64,000 nt of DNA from positions 681,127 to 745,126 of the forward strand of contig NW_003213889.1 of assembly GCF_000006405.1 (NCBI RefSeq). The letters run 5' to 3'. Under the pieces are notes generated by a model. That model saw only the letters and a list, made by a program, of their open reading frames with translations, was not told the origin of the DNA and ran no database searches. The DNA is from Perkinsus marinus ATCC 50983 (lineage: Eukaryota > Perkinsozoa > Perkinsida > Perkinsidae). Shown here in pieces: positions 32,701-46,600 of this stretch (the stretch's first letter is position 1; the number at the start of each line of letters is the position of its first letter). Both the position numbers and the translations under genes were made by a program.

Positions 32701-35073
32701 AAAAATAATGCCTACCCGTATCGAATTCTTCAGTAAGTTGACCAGAGGCCGATCCTGAAAGCAGAAGAAGATGGTGAGATATCAAATCCTCATCTAACAG
32801 GAGAAGTGGTGCGTCACATTTGGAAGTCAGCCACCGTGTAGCGACCACCATTTGAAATGTGCGACTTCGAGACTTCTCACCTTCAGGTCCTCATCTGTCC
32901 CCGTTCTCTCCCACAGCTCAACCTGCAAGCAAGACTACTCTCGAAAAGATTGGAAGGTGGTGCCGTTTGGTCAGTCCGAGGTCGGCTCACCAGGTTCTTC
33001 TGCGGCACAAAATTGTCTCTCTTCTTATGACTTTTGGCATCGAGAGCTTTACTGATGTACTGAACGCAGAAAGAAGATAAGCATGAGCACAGCCCGTCAA
33101 CAGCCTTACCTTGGCAATGTGCGACTGGACCTCACTCGGTGTGAACATCGGGTATCCAGCAGATCCCATAGAGCCATACAAGGCCCAGAGACCCTGTCTA
33201 AGGGCGTCATCACACGAGGTACTGGATTGGTCAAGTCTAACTGTCAAATACCTAAACATAGGACAAGTCTCTATCATCGCTCGAGGAGGGCTTATGGGCC
33301 GTCCGTAGCTCACGCTTGTCGACTCCTTGATACAGGGTATGTGAAAGTGACGTAAGGTCCGTCGAGAAACTCGGTATCACTACTAGGCGCCAGGAGGGAG
33401 CGACCATGCGGCGGTGCCTCTGAAGGGTAAATATCGTGGAATCGCGATAGTGAAAAGCCAGGCATAAGAGGGCTTATGAAGAATCGTACTTCGGCTCGAC
33501 TCCCATGTGAAGTTCACAGCATCGTGCCAACATTTGAATACATATGGATCTCTTCGCCTCCTCAAGCTGACTTTCGGATATTTGATCTGAATAGCAGTGA
33601 TAAAACTCAAGCAAGTACAAAACGATGCGCATACTGCATGCCATGGGAGAACATACCTGGGCTGACGATCCAATCTCCTCGAGAGTAACCATCTGAAAAC
33701 CAAAATCACACCGAAGTGCATAAATACACTCGTCTCTTAATGCTAGTTCTATCCTATTAATAAACTATGTTCTAATGTTGCTATCACTATTGCCGAGCTC
33801 CAGGAATGATAGGAGGCACCATGAGATTGCAGTGTATGATTACTAGTCATCGACTAGTGTTACAGTTCAAGATAACGAATGACAAGCTCCTGCTAGCAGC
33901 ACAAAACTGGATCAACAACTTGCGCGTGAGAGCTCCACGCTGAGCCTTACCCTAAATGAGTCCTTCTCAGTGTATGAGCTCTTCTTGAACCACTAAGAAA
34001 AGAGCAACAAAATTGGAGGTGTCGCTCAAGTGCAAGAAGCTGAGCCGAAGCAGCAGAACGAGTACCGTGGATCCCAAGAGGCTTACTATGCTGAGATCAT
34101 TAACAAGCTGTGCCCAAGTGACTTTGGGCATCACTCGATCCATCTCAGGTTCATGCTTCAGGCTATAGATTCTCGTCAATGCACGCTTCAGGAGGTCTCC
34201 ACAAAACTTAGCGTCTCGCAACTGTGATTCGATCGTAGGAATATAAACGCCGTACTCTCTGAGTGAGAACGCAAGTATACGAATCTCGCACGTTTGTTCG
34301 GAATGAGCCCAAAAACAAAGAGAGAAGTCTGTATGGTCTTACACTTGTCCGACAACAATCGTAATGACATGTTTCGCCGTTGAATCGAGCAAGAGCCGTG
34401 CGGTTTTGTGGTGGTCCAAGGACTCGAATGATCCTAGAAAGAGTGAATCGCACACCGGTGAGCGCTAATGCACGGAGCAACCTCTATCTCGAATTCTCCA
34501 TCGGATCCTGTTGCGGCCTTCCAACTTGATACTGCACTCTGTGACCTACAGGAGAGGAGTAAAAATGAATATACTGGGGGTCCGCAGCCACCTCAGTTGC
34601 ATCTTTGGCAATCAGTGCGAGTGACTTAATCACCTGAGATCATGAAGGGCTCCGCAACATAGCAAGTCCGAGCAGGTATACTAACGATAGAGATGGAGAA
34701 TGCTCAATCATTCACAGTTCGGCTTCGACTAATGAAAACACATCAATTTATTCGCGAAGTAGGTTCGTCAACACATTAGTGAGTTCAACCCTAACCGAGC
34801 ACTGACCACTACCGGGGACTTCAAATGCTTATCAATGATCAAAGAGCCACTGGCTACGCTCTTCGGTGACTTAAGGGCAGGAGAATCAGGATACCGCATG
34901 CCGGCCGTAGACGGGAAGGGCTGAGAATACACGATAGACCGAGACCATGAGTCGTCAGTACGATGAGAACTTACACCACAGTCCGCTCCCATACAGGGTG
35001 TTGGGGGTCCATTGCGGGCTTGGACTACGAAGAGTATACCAGTCAGGAAACAACCGAGAGAGGGCAGTAACAT
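29783..35073 (-). CDS. module-repeat cluster gene 4: secreted-type modular protein with YMxM/proline-rich tail
   Basis: Starts at 35073 with a signal-peptide-like exon (MLLPSLGCFLTGILFVVQAR). One four-unit super-repeat follows in many short exons. Helical Cys units: LLKRALTRIYSLKHEPEMDR (about 34150), SCDDALRQGLWALYGSMG then FTPSEVQSHIAKV (about 33200), CRDSLAYFVDRAY then DDISTLSLRGDFERV (about 32200), and CSKSLGAAIGSLYELDWRRI (about 31250). Strand-rich units lie between them. The last unit runs through ICIQYLASLSTITKAKRRK and splices in phase (intron with GTAAGT donor, about 30928-30986) into a 370-residue tail. The tail is Ser/Pro-rich with GDYMAMN, GEYMSMG, GDYVEIE and GEYLSPS, an SH3-ligand-like PPPLPPRG, and a basic Lys/Ser end. 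No named family is recognised. Exon edges are approximate. Confidence 0.55.
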
Positions 35074-35666
35074 ATTTGGGCAACCACTGATAGGAGAGCA
35101 AGGTAGTGAATCGGGCATGTATAACACCATGGCATCGTCGTTATGGTATGCAATACATCGATTTCCCCAACATCCAGTATGTGGAGAGTAAAACCTAGCA
35201 AGTTACATCGACATCTATCGATCAAACATGTCATTCTCACGGCCGACAACACATCCCATAGAAAAAGAGGCGTCCATTAAGGATAGAGAGAGTCGAGCAT
35301 TGTTACCCTTTCGCAGTTCACCGGTAGTTGATCATACCGTTATCCTCGGTAACTGCTGAGGCGTGGCTAATCTTTACTTTAGTAGGGAGGGCATACCATA
35401 CCGAGGTTGCCGATGTCATGCCTTTGCCCCCTCATGCCGGTGACAGCGCCAGAAATCACTTCGAGAGTTGCTGAACTTCAAGAGACCGATGAAATGACGA
35501 GGAGCCGTTATTTTTCTTCATGCTGATATGATAGATTAGCTAGTTACGTCAGCGGACTCGTACACGGCTCGTGAGTCATCGCATGAATAGAGACATGCCC
35601 TGAGATGGGAGAAGAGACGAAAGGCTGTGCCGAAGACCATCTATGAGCTTCGAATAAGCTCCAAAA
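35074..35666. other. short intergenic region between cluster genes 4 and 3
   Basis: About 590 bases separate the stop of gene 3 and the first ATG of gene 4. Nothing distinctive beyond GC-poor spacer is seen. Confidence 0.35.
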
Positions 35667-38600
35667 TCAGATAAACAGAATCACTGATAGACCAGTTACC
35701 GATGTATACTTTTTAAGTATCGTCGAACTACGTAGATGAGGAAGATGGTTTCTTACACTGGACTCAGCCTTGTCCTCCTTCCTCGACTCGTTTCCAGCTT
35801 CCTCAATAGACACCAAATACTGAAGGAGGAGAACAATACGAATGGTAGCATGCACACAGATGATAAGCATATAAAATGTACTCCCATCCACTCACGTGCG
35901 ATACATCACGAATAAGCTCAGCCTTCGTGACTGCCTTCATGGCGAACTCTTGATATAAGCTTCTTCCAGCTGCCTCGAGTGCTATCGAACATTTTGTGAG
36001 ATCCGGATATTCCAATCGAGAGATGAGCAGAGGGAGTTTCCTGCAAAGGAGAGCAGAGCCTTCTACTCTCCACCCCAGTAGGAGCGCGAAAGGTTTGCGC
36101 TGTTACAAAGTAATCAAAACGAGAGTTTACAGACGATTCGTCATCTGAGTTTGTGAAGAGGTTCCAGCCGAGTCTCTCAACGCGATATGTGTTCCATCGG
36201 ACGTTCCTTCGTTAAATTAGTCGGGGAGAAAATACTGACCTGCCTAGTCCAATCCTCAGCTCAACGTAGGTTGGTTTCGACCCGTCTGCTTTGCCCTTCA
36301 GTTCTGATAGAGCATGCTCGTGCGTCCATGCTCGTGAGACGATGTTGCGATCACCGCTTACTTGGTTCTTGTACGATCCATTCGAGGCCTCCATCATCAC
36401 CAGGCTTGCAAACCATCAATTTCTTACCCCTCGAAAGAGATAACTGCCCAAGAGCATCCCACTCGACTATACAACAACAGATGTGTCTAACCTTGCCTGA
36501 CGTCTGCTGTTGGACGTCTACGTTGTGTCCAATGACTTCGAGAGTTTCGTGCTGACAGGTGAAGTCATCATTCCAGTTGTTCGAAGGTGGACTCACCACG
36601 AGCAGAACCTTTCGTTTACGGAGTATCGGTACTCCATTTTCCGCCACATCTTTCATTATAGTGTCGCGCATCGCCTAAGGCCGGGGAAATCAAATTTATT
36701 GATGCGTATTAAACTGCAAAACGCACCTTTTCCAAGTCTCCTTTCAAAGCCAGGATGGAGATATCGTCTGGGTGGTAATCCGTGCCGTAGCCGGCTCGTA
36801 CGAAGGTGTCCATCGTATTCATACAAGATAAGTGGCCGTCGACGAGGAGCTCCTCCGAGTTAGCATAGGCAGCGAAAGGACTAATAAGATCGATCACTCG
36901 AGGGCACCTTCGGGTTGAGAAGCTCACGGTATTTCCTTTGAGTCCAAAAAGTCTACGAGTAGTGCAGTGTCACTCTCCCCCGTCTGGAAGTTCACAAAAG
37001 GGCCGGGGAATACTAACAGAAAGCAGTTATGTCTAGAGGAAGATGAACCCGATTCCACTCCATGATCACTATCCCAGATGGCGATGCATAGAGAATCAGT
37101 AATCAGAGAACTAACAGCCAACGTACATTTTAGGGGCTCCAACCGCCAAGCCAAGCTAGTGGAGTCGTCGAAGGCAAAGCACGCTTGGGACTGAGGAGAG
37201 CCGAGCATTCCGCATGTCATTCCGATATCATTATACTCACGAGATTGGAGCCGATTGCTATATCCCACCATGATTTTCCCTGAAGTAGATAGGAGCACTA
37301 GTGTATACAGCAGATATGATTGCAATGTAGGCGCATAAAGAAGAGTTCTGGATCGTTAAGCCCTGTGAACTCCCGAGCTTACTGAATAAATGCCGCCTCC
37401 TCCCTGAAAATGACAGAGTCGAAAAGGGGAAATGACTAGAAGAGGAATCCATGCTTACAAGGTCTCGAATCGGCCGAAAGCTCTTGTTAGCGACAGACTC
37501 CTCAGCCACCTAATAGACCGACGTGTAATCGGATGAGACACCGAATACTATCGGCATACCTCCTTCAATCGAGTTTCCACTTCAATTGGGGTAAAACGAT
37601 TGAATGCATTAGATATCCAAACTCCATCTGATTCGGTCTCCTCATACAGATGCTCGAGGCCCAGCTTCAGGGCATGCTCACATGACTTAGGATGCTCAGG
37701 GACTCGAACAGTGAAATACCTACATCAGCAACCACTCGAACAGTAAAAGACCGTTCCGCAGAAATATAAATTGCAGCCAACAGATCGCCCTCACAATCGG
37801 GCTCGCACCATGCTTACTTATCTTCGTGCTTATCGTTCTTCTTCTTAGCACTGAAAATTAGGCTCACGAATGCTCCTTTGAGTGCAGCAGACGGCGCCGT
37901 GCCAACATACTCTCCCGGAGCTCCTCTCAGGCTTACGATCGACGGCGGCCCTGTGTATTTCACTGAAATATCGAAATGCTCACCAACAGGATGACGCCGG
38001 CTACAGACTATCACAGATGAAGGAATCTCACCCTTATAAGCTTTCCATCGAAATTTAACGTCTCGACTGTAACATGAAAACTCTCTCGGCGTGTTTTTCT
38101 AAAAAGGAAGCAGTTCGCTACATTAACGAAGAGTCGAAGCCAAGTTCGGATAATCCCTCAATCACGAGCTTACCTTGACAACAGCATGGAAACCAATCCA
38201 CTGCAGAGTTCTGAACTAAAGCGAAGAAAGTTGGCGAGCGGAGATGAGTCGGGTACCCACCTCAAATTTCGCATCCTTGAGGCCATCACTGAGGGCTCGC
38301 TGATACTGAATAGAAGAAAGTGAATGAGAGGTATGGATACTCCGTGGGAGGAAGATCACCCAACAGGAATGATGGAATCATCTCAACAGAGGAGGCCCCA
38401 ACGGGATCAGCAAGAGTAGAGCACGTAGAGAACGTTACGTGTTGTAGTCAATGACCATAGAATGCGCTCAGAGTCCTTACCAGCAGGATATCATTCCTAA
38501 GCTGCTTTAGACTGTAGTCTGCGTTCTCGATCCCCTGCTCAACCATGCCGGAATCGCCCGTCCGGAGGGCGAGTTTGGCGTCGTTCATGATAATCAGGCA

Positions 38601-41600
38601 GATGTTTGGTTCATCGTATTCCGTATTCTCGTCCCCTTCCAACAGGGTCTTTATGTAACGGCTCTTCTCCAGAGGCAAATCGACACCGTATTCACTGAGG
38701 AGTATCATCAGAGTGAGGCTTGTATACGTATCGATGGTGGATGCCTACACGCCGTCCACTAAGAAGGTGGCAGTGAACTCAGACTGGGGCCTTTCAATCA
38801 GCACGTTGGGCTTCCAATGGTAGAAACGGATAAAGTCATCTGCCATATTCAAGTGACAGATCCTCACGAGTAAGGAGGATCACCTCTACGCCAAAGACGC
38901 CACCAAAGGGTCTGATCCCCTTCCTCTCGGGCCCGACACTCGAAGACCTGCAATAGAGGATAACGACTAACTGGGTATCTCAGAAGCCTTGCCACCGCGA
39001 AACAAGTGAGAGTTTGAGCGGGATAACGATATCAAACTGATGACCACGACTCACCTCAAATGCTCCGCTAGCTGCGACTAGCAATGACTTCGCCTAAGAC
39101 ACGAAGAACTCTATCATGACAAAGCTTCTCTCAGTGGGATGGAGGACGACACAAGTTCGATGGATCATTTTAAGGCCATCATCCTGGATACTTATGTTTC
39201 CAACAGGCTCGTCCACCGGTAGAGTGTAAGTGAATGGATGAGAGTCTTACGCTCCGCTTAATCTTCGGCCTCTCCCCCTTGCGGAGATCCGCAACTCCCT
39301 TGATAGCCATCAAGTACTGATATAACGAGCAATACACGACAGATGGCACCGGGGAAGAACTAGGTAGCCACTGATGCTCTATCTCCTGGCTTACTCGAGA
39401 TATGTCGGAGACAAGCTCGCTTCTAGTGATGGTGTTTGCGATCGAACCCTTGTACAGGTCCTTCATAGCCGCTTCGAGTGCCGTTGAACAAATTGTGAGA
39501 TCTGGATACTCCGATCGAGAAATGAGAAGAGGGAGTTTCCTGAAGTTAGAAGGAGTCGCCGATGATCCCATCCGGCGAAAAGAAGATCTCGTAGGTTCAC
39601 ATACGAAGCTTCATCAGGGCCTCACAGAGCGCCAGATCCCATAATAGAGATATTGTGAAGGGTGACTCTATTGAAGAGAAAATATGTTTAAAAATGACGG
39701 CGTGGGAGGAAGACATCTGGTGGGTTATCGTACGATAAACAATGTATGGGCGTGAACGACGTAATACTCCGGTGACCACGAGATTCGCGTAGCACTGAGC
39801 GGTAACCTCCCCAGTATGGGCTATGAACCACCATCGCGTAGAAGCTTACTGCTAGTCACGATATTTGCATGTAGTGTTGTGCTAAGTCGTAAGAGTTTAT
39901 TCCCCAGTGATAGCAGATCGCAAATGCAACTATGTTTTTATCGAGTACACCCCAACGAACTAGAGGAGTGCAGATTCCTACTTGTCGGGTTCAATCCTGA
40001 GCTCAATGTAGGTCTTTCTGTCCTTCTCTCTTCTTTTTTTCAGTTCTGAAATTAGAGGACTCCCAGATGATCTTGGAACCACCGCTTACTTGGTTCTTGT
40101 ACGATCCATTCGAGGCCTCCATCATCACCAGGCTTGCAAACCATCAACTTTTTTCTTCTCGAGAGAGATAACTGCCCAAGAGCATCCCACTTGACCATAC
40201 AACAACAGATGTGTCTAACCTTGCCTGACGTCTGCTGTTGGATGTCTGCGTTGTGTCCAATGACTTCGAGAGTTTCGTGCTGACAGGTGAAGTCATCATT
40301 CCAGTTGTTCAAGGGTAGACTCACCACGAGCAGAACCTTTCGTTTACGGAGTATCGGTACTCCATTTTCCGCCACATCATTCATCATAGTGTCGCGCATC
40401 GCCTAAGGCCGGGGAAATCGAATTTATTGATGCGTATTAAACTGCAAAACGCACCTTTTCCAAGTCTCCTCTCAAAGCCAGGATGGAGATATCGTCTGAG
40501 TGGTAATCCGTGCCGTAGCCGGCTCGTACGAAGGTGTTCATCGTATTCATACAAGATAAGTGGCCGTCGACGAGGAGCCCCTTCGAGTTAGCATAGGCAG
40601 CGAAAGGACTAATAAGATCGATCACTCGAGGGCACCTTCAGGTTTGGGAGCTCACGGTATTTCCCTTGAGTCCAAAAAGTCTACGAGTAGTGCAGTGTCG
40701 CTGTCTCCTGTTCGGTCGTTCAAAAAGGGACCGATGAATACTGACAAAGAGCAACTCACGACACGGGAAAACACACTCAATGTACCGTCGAGGGGCTCTA
40801 GCCGCCAAGCGAGCTCCACTGGGTCGTCATGGCTGAGGCACGCCTCAGACTGAAAGCAGCTCAACACGCTACATAATAAGCCCGAACAGCCGTACTTACA
40901 AGATTTGAGTTCAGTGCTACATCCCACATGGGTTTTCCCTAAAAGAAGGGAATCACAAGTATGCACCCCGGGGATAACGAAGGATATGGGCATTTTGAGA
41001 GCAACACTGTAGACCATCAAGTTCCCGCCCTTACCGGGCTGATGCCGCCTCCTCCCTGAAAAAGACAGAGTCGAAAAGCGAAAGTGACTAGAAGAGGAAT
41101 CCATGCTTACAAGGTCTCGAACCGGCCGATAGCTCTTGTTAGCGACAGACTCCTCAGCCACCTAATAGACCGACGTGTAATCGGATGAGACACCGAATAC
41201 TATCGGCATACCTCCTTCAATCGAGTTTCCACTTCAATTGGTGTAAAACGATTGAATGCATTAGATATCCAAACTCCATCTGATTCGGTCTCCTCATACA
41301 GATGCTCGAGGCCCAGCTTCAGGGCATGCTCACATGACTTAGGATGTTCAGGGACTCGAACAGTGAAATACCTATACGAGAAAGAGACAATAGTCTGGCT
41401 CGAACAAAGATGTTCAACTTGACGCATTTCCACCTACTTCTCCTTATACTCTTTATCGTTTATCGACAAGTTATAAATAACACTAATAAAACTGCCTTTG
41501 AGCGAAACAGTGGACTTGTCGCCCGTTGAGTCCGCTAATGCCGCTCGCAGTGCCACCAGCGACTTCGGACCGGTGTACTTTCCTGAAATACCAGGCATTG

Positions 41601-43101
41601 CTAGTGTAGCTTGAGCGGAGGTAACTCACTCAAGTAAGCTTTCCAGCGGAACCTCACGTCTCGGTTGTAGCACGAGAGCTCCCTCGATGTATTCCGCTGA
41701 GGAGAGTGGCGATGGATCACAGTGGGCCGGGCACAGTCTAGTATAAATCGACTCTCTCACCTTGATAACAGCGTGCGAGCCGATCCACTGTAGAGTTCTG
41801 AACTAAGACGAAGAGGGTTAGCAAGACAGATCAGACCGGAAGATACCGACCTCAAACTTCGCATCTTTGTGACCATCACTGAGGGCTCGCTGGTACTGAA
41901 TACGAGAAACGAATGGGAGAAGCTCAAGTAGTTGAGTGGGTATGATTAGCAAAAACGCTGTGATGAGGTGAACAAGGACACAAGTTGGGATACCCGATGA
42001 ATATTAGATGTATTGAGTTTTCAGCGTGTGAGCTGAGCGATGAGACACGTCAGCTCTTGCTGAGTGGAGTAGTAGTTTGCACGCTGGCCTTACCAATATT
42101 ATATCATTCCTCAGCAGTTTCAAGCTGTAGCGATACATCAAGCCCCCATCTCCCAGTTCGATCCTGCCGTTTGGATTCTCCCATAGGGAAGTTATCGAAA
42201 TGCTCATGATGAAAAGGCAAATGTTCGCTTGGTTGTATTCCGTTTCTTCGTCCCCTTCCAACAGGGTCTTTATGTAACGGCTCTTCTCCAGAGGCAAATC
42301 GACACCGTATTCACTGAAGAGTATCATCAAAGTGAGGCTCGTATACGTGTTGATGGTGGATGCCTACACGCCGTCCACTAAGAAGGTGGCAGTGAACTCA
42401 GACTGGGGCCTTTCAATCAGCACGTTGGGCTTCCAATGGTAGAAACGGATAAAGTCATCTGCCATATTCAAGTGACAGATCCTCACGAGTAAGGAGGATC
42501 ACCTCTACGCCAAAGACGCCACCAAAGGGTCTGATCCTCTTCCTCTCGGGCCCGACACTCGAAGACCTGCAATACACCCTCTACCTCATTTCAGAACTTT
42601 TGTGAGGGAGACTACTTACTTTGAATGCTCCTCGGGCGGCTACTGCGAGTGACTTGGCCTAGGAGATAATACATAGTCGATACATTATTGGAGGATTCTC
42701 GAAGCGCACATCGCAAAAATGACAATATAGATGCTTCACACGTCATTTCCAACAGCCAAGGGAATGACAAACAATCATCTACCTACCTGTGGATCATAGA
42801 AGAAATCTGATAGCGTCTTCGCCTCTTTTCTCTGTGGTGCACCGTAGCCGGAGAACACAGCACGCAGAGGTCCTTTATCATTGAGTAACTGAGATCGTAT
42901 GTGCCTCGATACTCGGTGATATTGCTTATAGTGGTTACCAATATGAACTCTCACCTCAACGTCTTTAGCGCCAGCGCTTCTCCAAGCAAAGCAACTACTA
43001 AGAACGGCCATCAGGCAGCTGACGCTTTGGAATAGCATTGCAAGGGAGTGCCTCATGGATATCAGAATAGGGAGTACTGAGGACCGCAGCGGCGGCAGCA
43101 T
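35667..43101 (-). CDS. module-repeat cluster gene 3: signal peptide plus two near-identical four-unit super-repeats
   Basis: Exon 1 (43101-42787; alternative ATG 43056) encodes MRHSLAMLFQSVSCLMAVLS, a signal peptide, and ends FFYDPQ. Units then follow twice in the same order. Linker AKSLAVAARGAFK or AKSLLVAASGAFE; strand unit with WWRLWRRGD and FTATFLVDGV; unit 1 with GVDLPLEKSRYIKTLLEGDE and YSLKQLRNDI; unit 2 with SCEHALKLGLEHLYEETES and FTPIEVETRLKEV; strand unit with LAWRLEP; unit 3 with CMNTMNTFVRAGYGTDY and DDISILALRGDLEKV; and unit 4 with CSTALEAAMKDLY and TRSELVSDISR, running on through YLMAIKGVADLRKG. A short tail ends at 35667. One long gene is preferred because the second super-repeat has no signal-peptide exon and is joined by ordinary introns. 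Function and family are unknown. Confidence 0.55.
35980..38952. repeat. 3-kb direct duplication, copy A
   Basis: Matches 39480-42571 in order and orientation. The best-conserved blocks are 36360-36910, 37380-37720 and 38610-38950, where exons and introns alike are nearly identical. The stretches between them differ much more. Homology stops just after the strand-unit exon ending at about 38952. Confidence 0.85.
39480..42571. repeat. 3-kb direct duplication, copy B
   Basis: Partner of 35980-38952, offset about 3.5-3.7 kb. Blocks 40085-40640, 41030-41370 and 42235-42570 are nearly identical to copy A. Offset changes between blocks show indels in the introns. Confidence 0.85.
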
Positions 43102-43676
43102 TCGAAGAGATCAAGTCCAAATACAGCATTGCGACTGTTTAGTATTGATTGTTACTGAGGCTGGAAGCCAGGTTGGATGCCAGAGTGTGAGTCCATCGGT
43201 GCGTGGAGGTCCAAGAGGATGCGGGGTGAAAGCTTAAGAAGTTCTTGGCAATGTTCAAGTCCCTACCAATCACTTCCTTACTGGTATTTCTTCCGTAGCT
43301 ATACTTATTCAGATTGGCTACAGGTATATACCAACCTAGTCTAGATTGACAACGCGACGATACCGCTTCCATGAACAAGTACATCTGACATGTAGGAAGG
43401 GAACTCTCGCCGAAAGCAGTTGAATTTCGATACAAGATGTGTACACTAGAGCAGTCATATTAACACATCTTTCAGCGTAGTCTCATATGAACACCTATAT
43501 AATGACAGAGAGCTGAATCGGTCGTTTCAGAACGGGTAAGTCTCAACGCCATAGAGATGTACTACAGAAAGTTTAATTGCCCAAGAGCATAAGTATTGTT
43601 GTACAGAGGGATGAGTAATAATAGCCCTGCGTATCAAGACGCGGCCCGATCAGGCAAAGCTGGACTACGGATCATG
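43102..43676. other. intergenic region between cluster genes 3 and 2
   Basis: 575 bases. A minus-strand open frame at 43139-43435 has no module features and is judged non-coding. It probably holds the promoter of gene 3. Confidence 0.4.
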
Positions 43677-46600
43677 CTACTGTGCAGAATCAGTGCTGCT
43701 CGTTGTCTTGGATCTTCTCCGGAGGGGCTTAGGAGGTGGCCCCGTCTTCTTTTCACCAGTCAAGTCTACTTGCTCGGGCAATACCTCGACCACGGAGTCA
43801 TCAGAGAGGGGCCCATGATACCGTAAGTAGTCCATGTGCTTGTTGCGAGGAAGTCCAGTAGAACCAATGGAGTATATGAGAGGGCTGAGATCTGGCTGAT
43901 AAGATAGCTCAAGTGGATGGGCCCTAGCCCCGAACGTGCCGGCCTTGCCTTGATACCACTGACATAGGAGAACAGACAATCGACATTAGCCCGATCGTGT
44001 AGGAAAGTTGGACATATAAATCAACGCGAATGAGCTGTCAGTAACCTCACCCCGAATTGCAACTGTGGTCTATGTCCCTTCTCCAATTTCGCAGCTTCCT
44101 GTTTTGCCGTCAGGTACTGAAACAATGGTGATAATGGTTACAAGTGCTCCGCAAGATATGGATCGGAGAAGCTCAAGGAGACCTCTCTCAAGAAGCAGGC
44201 TTACCCTGGATATATCAAAGACCAAGTCGCTCTTCGTGATCATCATGCCGGAGTTAGCATAGAGTAGGTGGACTGCCTCTGCAAGCGCTGTAGAACACAA
44301 CCCGATCTCTCTGGGCTCCTCCTCCTCCTCAGGAATAAATAAAGAAAGTTTCCTGAGGGAGAGTCAGCACGGCTTCTAACTGTCCTGTTCCAAGATGAAA
44401 CAATGACGATAGAGTGATACTCTTCTTACCTGCCATCTCCAATGCTGATCTCAACTTCAGTACCCTTGAGCAAATTCTTGTTTTTTCTCTGACCTTCGAG
44501 GGGAGATTCTAACAAACAATCATTTTCTGCACATATATCAGAGCGGTCTTGTATGAGAATGTCGCATGTTTTACTCACTGTGGAAAGTCCAGTAGAAATC
44601 CGTGGAGTTTCCATCGCAAATGATAGAGCTCGGTCCACGCTTTTTCTTCTTTGTTTTCGTCACATCGGCCTGAACTTCTTTCAGTGTACAAAATACAGGA
44701 GAGGATCTTCCCGACCTCAAGGACAAGTTGCTGTTTCTGTAACTCATCAGCCCTCTCTCCGAGGAACTGGAGCGTCTCATGCTGCCACAACGACGATTAC
44801 GGCAAGGAGTGGTATGAGATGAAGCTTACCACAAGGTTACGTGCCGCAATTTCCAGGGATTTAGCACCGCTCTTTGCTATCTCTCTTACGACGTAGTCGC
44901 GCATAGCCTGAAATGAGTATGTTTCCTTGAGTTCAAGTCGTTCTACTAACCTTTCGCAGATCCCCCTTCAAGCCAAGTATAGATATAGCATCAGCGTTCT
45001 CCTTTCGCGAGTTATACGCGAGTGAGACGAAGGTTTCCATCATAAGCGAGCAAGACAGCTGATCATCATCCTCAGCATAGAGCGGCTTCTTCCAGGCATG
45101 CACTCCAAAAGCCCTGACTATGGAGTATGTCGATGTTGTTGATAGGAAAAACCTTACGGTATTTCATCAGAATCTTCAAAGTTCATAACGATGATAGTGT
45201 CGGATTTCTCACTCTTCTTATTGAATAAAGGCCCCGCAAAATCTGGTGAAGAACAATGGGCAACGGCATAGTTTTCGCAACGAATGAATACTAGATGCCA
45301 GCTTACGAACCACGCACTCACACTTAGGCTCTTCCAGTCGCCACGACAATTTTGCTATGTCGTCGCGGCCAAAACAAACACCAAACTGAGATAGAAAATG
45401 TAGTGAGAGGAATGCTCAACAGCACACTCACAAGCATCGCTCTCTTCGCTATTTCGACAAGAGGTTCACCCTGAAAGACACGAGCCCTAAGGCATCACAC
45501 AGGGGAGCGACCACAGTCCAAAGTAGCAAGAATGAGAGAATCAACTACCGATGACAATTACCAGAGATATTCCGCCTTCTCCCTGAAAGGAAAACAATAT
45601 CAGTGACGGCTTTGATAAGCACATGTACACTTACAAGGTGATTCACAGGCACAAACTTCGTCTCCTTCGCCGAGGCCTCTGCTACCTGAAAGACCACTGT
45701 GCTGTACAACAAAGCGCCTCCCTTGGAGAGACTCAATGGGCGGATACATCATGATGCCGACCTGCTTGAGTCGAGCCTCCACTTCAATAGGCGTGAAACG
45801 CTGAATTGCCTGGAGCTCCAACCCGTCAGGTTTCTCGTACAGCTCTTCCAGACCAATCTTCAACGCCTCCCCGCACGTGGGAGGACTAGCAGACACCTTC
45901 GCAGTGAAGTACCTAGCAAAAGAAGGACGCTTGAATATTGACAGCACTCGCGATAATATACAAGTCTTAAGATCAGTCCATTCTGCGCATCCGCAGATAA
46001 TCAAGTTTCATCACGATATAGAAAAACAGTAGTAAAACAAATTTCACATTTCACAGGCGTAAACGTGATAAACACGTATGGTTTCTCCCACTCACGGTGT
46101 ATAGCGGTGCTTGTAAAATTGTGTCAACGAAAATTCCGGATAATTTTCCAATTAAAGACATACACATCGAAACGTTTTACCGTGAGTAGAAGTCTGTGTT
46201 TCACTAGTGTTTTCCATATTGAGAGTGCAACTCCTGCATATTCAAATAGTTGTCGTCGGGAAACAGTACAAATAAACAATAGAGCAAAAGATTCGAGCAC
46301 CAGTGCAAGTAAAAAATGGTGCAGCACGTACTTGTTCTCATATTTAGAGCCCTTCTTCTTGAGAGGATATATGAGGCTGATGAAGGTCCCCTTTGATCCT
46401 CTTGAGGTACGCGACTCGTTCGGGGCACCTTCGGTGGATTTCCAATTGACTAATGATTTCGGTCCTGTGTACTTCCCTGAAGTTAAAGACTAGATAGAGC
46501 AGCATCCCAGCTGAAATTGACTCACCTCGATACACTCTCCAACGGAATGCTACATCCAGGCTAGAGCATGATAATTCTCTGTCGGTGTCTTTCTACAAGA

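Noticed and set aside
39060-39250. Start of a separate gene at the second super-repeat of cluster gene 3
   Set aside because: No signal peptide or ATG in frame is found, and the preceding unit (ending KGERPKIKRS) splices onto AKSLLVAASGAFE in the same way as inside a single gene.
42841-42855. Spliced-leader-like ACCGTAGCC
   Set aside because: Only nine bases match and it lies inside the coding first exon of cluster gene 3 on the other strand; no donor or snRNA-like context.
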